In this document: piece by piece, positions 6,317 through 8,386 of the stretch
How the letters are laid out: every line of letters begins with the position of its first letter
How positions within the stretch are numbered: the stretch's first letter is position 1
Origin: Bordetella parapertussis
Lineage (GTDB): Bacteria > Pseudomonadota > Gammaproteobacteria > Burkholderiales > Burkholderiaceae_B
Direction of reading: 5' to 3'
Length of the DNA: 8,386 bases
Assembly: GCA_945869355.1 (NCBI GenBank)
Contig: CAMBPA010000041.1
Coordinates: 1-8,386 of the forward strand
Notes under the pieces: model-generated
The model's database searches: none
What the model was told of the DNA's origin: nothing
Seen by the model: only the letters and a program-made list of their open reading frames with translations
Made by a program: the position numbers and the translations under genes

Positions 6317-6354
6317 AAATATGCCGCGAGGCTGTCCAAGCCTACGCGGCATAT
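6315..6354 (-). terminator. Intrinsic terminator hairpin spanning the end of the small coiled-coil gene
   Basis: Bases 6319-6333 pair with 6339-6354 to give a 15-bp stem interrupted only by a bulged base at 6344, with the 5-nt loop GTCCA. Read on the minus strand, the stem is followed at once by TTTT (6318-6315) and then AATTT, the form expected of a Rho-independent terminator. The TAG of the convergent small gene (6342-6344) lies inside the stem. On the plus strand no U-run follows, so it would not terminate Bug receptor 3 efficiently, though the stem could still protect that transcript's 3' end. Confidence 0.75.
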
Positions 6355-6575
6355 CGTGCAATATAAAAAACGCCGGTGAACGACATACCGATGACTGCTG
6401 TCATCCAGATAATCATTCTCCAGTTGTTAGCGTTGATTTCTTTGCGAATTAAACTAATTTCGTGATGGATGGCCGTCGTTAATTTTAGATCTAGTTTCTT
6501 TAGATCTTCTTTAGTTGCTAGCGTCGGCAAAATCGTGTCGAACCGAGTTTCGAGAGTGGTCATTCTATTTTCCAT
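6342..6575 (-). CDS. Small coiled-coil protein with C-terminal membrane anchor, unknown function
   Basis: This is a 77-residue protein that I do not assign to a characterised family. Residues about 3-50 are charged and heptad-like: LETRFD, LPTLATKEDLKKLDLKLTTA, then HHEISLIRKEI. That predicts a helical coiled coil. Residues about 53-73 (RMIIWMTAVIGMSFTGVFYI) form one hydrophobic segment near the C-terminus, so it is probably tail-anchored in the inner membrane with the coil in the cytoplasm. Small bacterial proteins with an ATKEDL-type coil and one C-terminal transmembrane segment are common and mostly unstudied. The frame stays open upstream to a TTG at 6689, but that extension is not coiled-coil-like, while TCCT/AGGA at 6583-6586 sits 7 nt before the ATG at 6575. 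It lies 154 bp downstream of dctM on the same strand, and its stop codon is inside a terminator hairpin. Confidence 0.65.
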   Translation of the reverse strand: MENRMTTLETRFDTILPTLATKEDLKKLDLKLTTAIHHEISLIRKEINANNWRMIIWMTAVIGMSFTGVFYIARYAA

Positions 6576-6582
6576 ACGGCTG

Positions 6583-6586
6583 TCCT
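6583..6586 (-). promoter_or_regulatory. Ribosome binding site deciding the start of the small coiled-coil gene
   Basis: AGGA on the minus strand is 7 nt upstream of the ATG at 6575. The next in-frame ATG (6563) and the far TTG (6689) lack comparable sites. Confidence 0.45.
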
Positions 6587-6729
6587 GGGGAGCGAGAGTA
6601 AGTCGCAGCTTATGCGAATCGCTCTCGACTGAGACAAGGTACAGGATAAAGAACTCCAGGTGCAATACGCTAGTTACACTTGGTTGCAATTCACCGTTCT
6701 TTCAAACGATGAAGAGCAACTCAAACGCG

Positions 6730-8004
6730 CTATCGGTAGACCAAATCTCGTAATCCAAGGGACAAGACTGGTACGTAGGTAATCACCATCAGACAGCACA
6801 GTACAACAATGACGAAAGGCCACAGGCGACTAATTACCTGATCGAGCGATAGTCGTGCGACGGTGCAGGCGGCAAAGAGGTTTACACCGAAGGGCGGTGT
6901 GATCATTCCTAAAGCCAAGTTCACCACCATGACCAAGCCAAAGTGAACCGGATCAATTCCGAAGTGCATCGCGACTGGTGCCAAAATAGGCGCTAACACG
7001 ATGATTGCGGCTCCGGTCTCGATAAACATACCGATAATAAACAGCGCAATGTTTACGCCCAATAAAAACATTGCAGGAGACTGCAACACCATCTCGAGCC
7101 AGCGCCCGATCGCATCGGGCACGCCCGCACGCGTCAGTAAGAACGCAAATAAACCAGCGTTCGCAATAATGAACATAATCACGGCGCTCGAGACGACCGA
7201 TTTTTTTAGGATCGGAAAGATGTCGCGCGGTTTGATCTCACCATACAAAATCATGCCAACAAACAGTGCATAGAAAACCGCAACGGCAGAGGCCTCGGTT
7301 GGTGTGAATACTCCGCCATAGATGCCACCAAGAATGACGACAGGCATCAAGAGCGCCCAACCCGCCTGAACCGTGGCTTTACCAAAACTTAACCGCCCTT
7401 CTCCGTCGTTTTTACCCCAGCCCTTGAAACGGCAGTAAATATGCACAAAAGCCATCAACACGACACCGATAAAGATGCCAGGACCAAAGCCTGCAATAAA
7501 TAACTCTCCGATGGAGACTTCTGCAGCCACACCATACAAAATCATTGGAATGGAAGGTGGAATGATGACGCCTAGTTCGGCGCTAGTAGCCTGAAGTGCC
7601 GCAGCGTAGTTAGGGGGGTATCCGTGCTTAACCAATGCGGGAATCAAGATAGCGCCAATGGCAAAGGTTGTGGCGACGCTAGAGCCCGATACGGCCGCAA
7701 ATATCATACAGGTCAAGACGCAGGTCATTGGCAACCCGCCCTGCACTCCGCCGACGATACTTTTTGCGAATTCAACGAGACGACGAGAGATACCGCCCGT
7801 CTCCATTAAGTTACCCGCCAGAATAAAAAATGGAATTGCGGCTAAGGGGAATTTGTTCAAAGAGTTAAACATCTCTTTGACGGCCACAAGCATATTCACA
7901 TTACCAATTTGTATCCCTAAAATCGCAGCGAGCCCTATCGACACGGCCACAGAAATCGTGAGCGCAAAGCAGAGCACCATCGTAATTAACATGGTGGTAC
8001 TCAT
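6730..8004 (-). CDS. dctM: TRAP transporter large permease subunit DctM
   Basis: This 424-residue polytopic inner-membrane protein has the usual length of DctM, the sodium-coupled transport subunit of TRAP carriers. Conserved blocks run in order: PFFILAGNLMETGGIS (58-73), AAVSGSSVATTFAIGAILIP (103-122), GYPPNYAAAL (128-137), the SAELGVIIPPSIPMILYG stretch (141-158), GGIYGGVFTPTEASA (226-240), GMFIETGAAIIVLAP (325-339), and LALGMITPPFGVNLF (363-377). The two SxxxGxxIPPS / GMITPPFG-type re-entrant regions shape the substrate and sodium sites in the family. About eleven or twelve hydrophobic segments are visible. DctM works with DctQ and a periplasmic DctP receptor to import carboxylates, sialic acid or related anions; which one cannot be told here. 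Its ATG overlaps the dctQ stop in ATGA, with GGAGA 7 nt upstream, indicating translational coupling. A 154-bp gap separates it from the small coiled-coil gene downstream. Confidence 0.95.
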   Translation of the reverse strand: MSTTMLITMVLCFALTISVAVSIGLAAILGIQIGNVNMLVAVKEMFNSLNKFPLAAIPFFILAGNLMETGGISRRLVEFAKSIVGGVQGGLPMTCVLTCMIFAAVSGSSVATTFAIGAILIPALVKHGYPPNYAAALQATSAELGVIIPPSIPMILYGVAAEVSIGELFIAGFGPGIFIGVVLMAFVHIYCRFKGWGKNDGEGRLSFGKATVQAGWALLMPVVILGGIYGGVFTPTEASAVAVFYALFVGMILYGEIKPRDIFPILKKSVVSSAVIMFIIANAGLFAFLLTRAGVPDAIGRWLEMVLQSPAMFLLGVNIALFIIGMFIETGAAIIVLAPILAPVAMHFGIDPVHFGLVMVVNLALGMITPPFGVNLFAACTVARLSLDQVISRLWPFVIVVLCCLMVITYVPVLSLGLRDLVYR

Positions 8005-8386
8005 TGCGCATTCTCCAACTCACTACGCTGCGGATCGAAGTAGTTAGCCACAATCGCGGGCACACAAAAAATTCCGCCTACGGGTAAGGCGAGATAGGCC
8101 CAAAACATGGTCACCCCCTCAAGCCCAATCACCGATTGCATTTGACCGCGCTTAGAGTAGTCCCAGCCCCACCAGATAATGACCGCGACAAGCACGAGCG
8201 AAGCTAGGCTCGTGACAAAATCAAAAATCCTTCTGCCCCGCGGAGTCGTCCAGCGATAGAGAACATCCACGCTGACCATTGCCCCCACTCTAAACGCGTA
8301 GGGCACTCCCATGAAAACCATCCAGATCAAACTAAAACGGATCAATACCGCGGTCCACTCGGCTGGACTTTCTAAAACAAAGCGCA
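8001..8386 (-). CDS. dctQ: TRAP transporter small permease subunit DctQ (5'-truncated)
   Basis: The frame is open to the right edge of the window, so the N-terminus is missing and about 127 residues are visible. A TTG at 8345 lies within conserved sequence and is not the start. The visible part matches the DctQ pattern: a SPAEWTAVLIRFSLIWMVFMG helix followed by VPYAFRVGAMVSVDVLYRW, the family's conserved stretch between helices two and three. Two further membrane helices follow at about residues 52-73 and 91-111 of the visible part. DctQ is the four-helix partner that forms a stable membrane complex with DctM. The stop (TGA, 8001-8003) overlaps the dctM ATG by 4 bp. A dctP receptor gene often precedes dctQ and may lie beyond the window. 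Confidence 0.92.
   Translation of the reverse strand, partial: RFVLESPAEWTAVLIRFSLIWMVFMGVPYAFRVGAMVSVDVLYRWTTPRGRRIFDFVTSLASLVLVAVIIWWGWDYSKRGQMQSVIGLEGVTMFWAYLALPVGGIFCVPAIVANYFDPQRSELENAQ

Noticed and set aside
6592..6630. Possible terminator after dctM (CGAGAG/CTCTCG and TCGCA/TGCGA pairs)
   Set aside because: The stems are short and mutually exclusive, and no U-run follows on the minus strand. It may be leader structure of the small gene at most.
6576..6689. N-terminal extension of the small coiled-coil gene to a TTG at 6689
   Set aside because: The extension is hydrophobic then irregular, with a rare start and no good ribosome site, whereas the ATG at 6575 has AGGA at 7 nt.
7658..8047. 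129-codon open frame on the plus strand opposite dctM
   Set aside because: It is antisense to the conserved dctM sequence and dctQ end; no domain or ribosome site supports it.
1..8386. Mobile element, CRISPR array, tRNA or phage signature
   Set aside because: No transposase, integrase, terminal repeats, spaced identical repeats or tRNA-like cloverleaf was recognised. The orphan ParD-like gene alone is not evidence of an island.

Overview
The window looks like a chromosomal transport and hydrolase region from a Betaproteobacterium, probably Burkholderiales in the broad Alcaligenaceae/Comamonadaceae sense. The main reason is the three separate Bug-type periplasmic receptors (tripartite tricarboxylate transporter, TTT, substrate-binding proteins) in under 6 kb. 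This family is greatly expanded in those bacteria. Base composition is roughly balanced and gene packing is tight. There are no rRNA, tRNA, CRISPR or insertion-sequence features. The taxonomic placement is inference from gene content.

Layout, left to right. A 5'-truncated dienelactone-hydrolase-family gene (+) runs off the left edge. It converges on a small ParD-like ribbon-helix-helix gene (-) with no recognisable toxin beside it. Then come three plus-strand genes for exported proteins: Bug receptor 1, a metallophosphoesterase-like protein with a GTG start, and an alpha/beta-hydrolase with a lipobox. The hydrolase meets Bug receptor 2 (-) tail to tail with 9 bases between the stop codons. 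Bug receptor 2 and Bug receptor 3 (+) are divergent across a 192-bp control region that carries an inverted repeat. Bug receptor 3 converges on a small coiled-coil/membrane-anchor gene (-), and a strong hairpin spans the junction. The right end holds a TRAP transporter operon on the minus strand, dctQ (cut by the window edge) followed by dctM. The two overlap by an ATGA.

How it fits together. Most products act outside the cytoplasm: three periplasmic binding proteins, two exported hydrolases and a secondary transporter for carboxylates or related small organic anions. A reasonable inference is a scavenging region in which exported hydrolases release small acids that the binding proteins capture. 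No TctA/TctB membrane subunits are present, so the Bug receptors must use permeases encoded elsewhere or have a sensing role. No TRAP receptor (DctP) is visible either; it may lie past the right edge.

I did not find a clearly new multi-gene system. The points most worth a second look are the clustered Bug receptors around two exported hydrolases, the solitary ParD-like gene with a palindrome at its predicted promoter, the terminator hairpin that contains the stop codon of the small coiled-coil gene, and the metallophosphoesterase with non-standard metal motifs.
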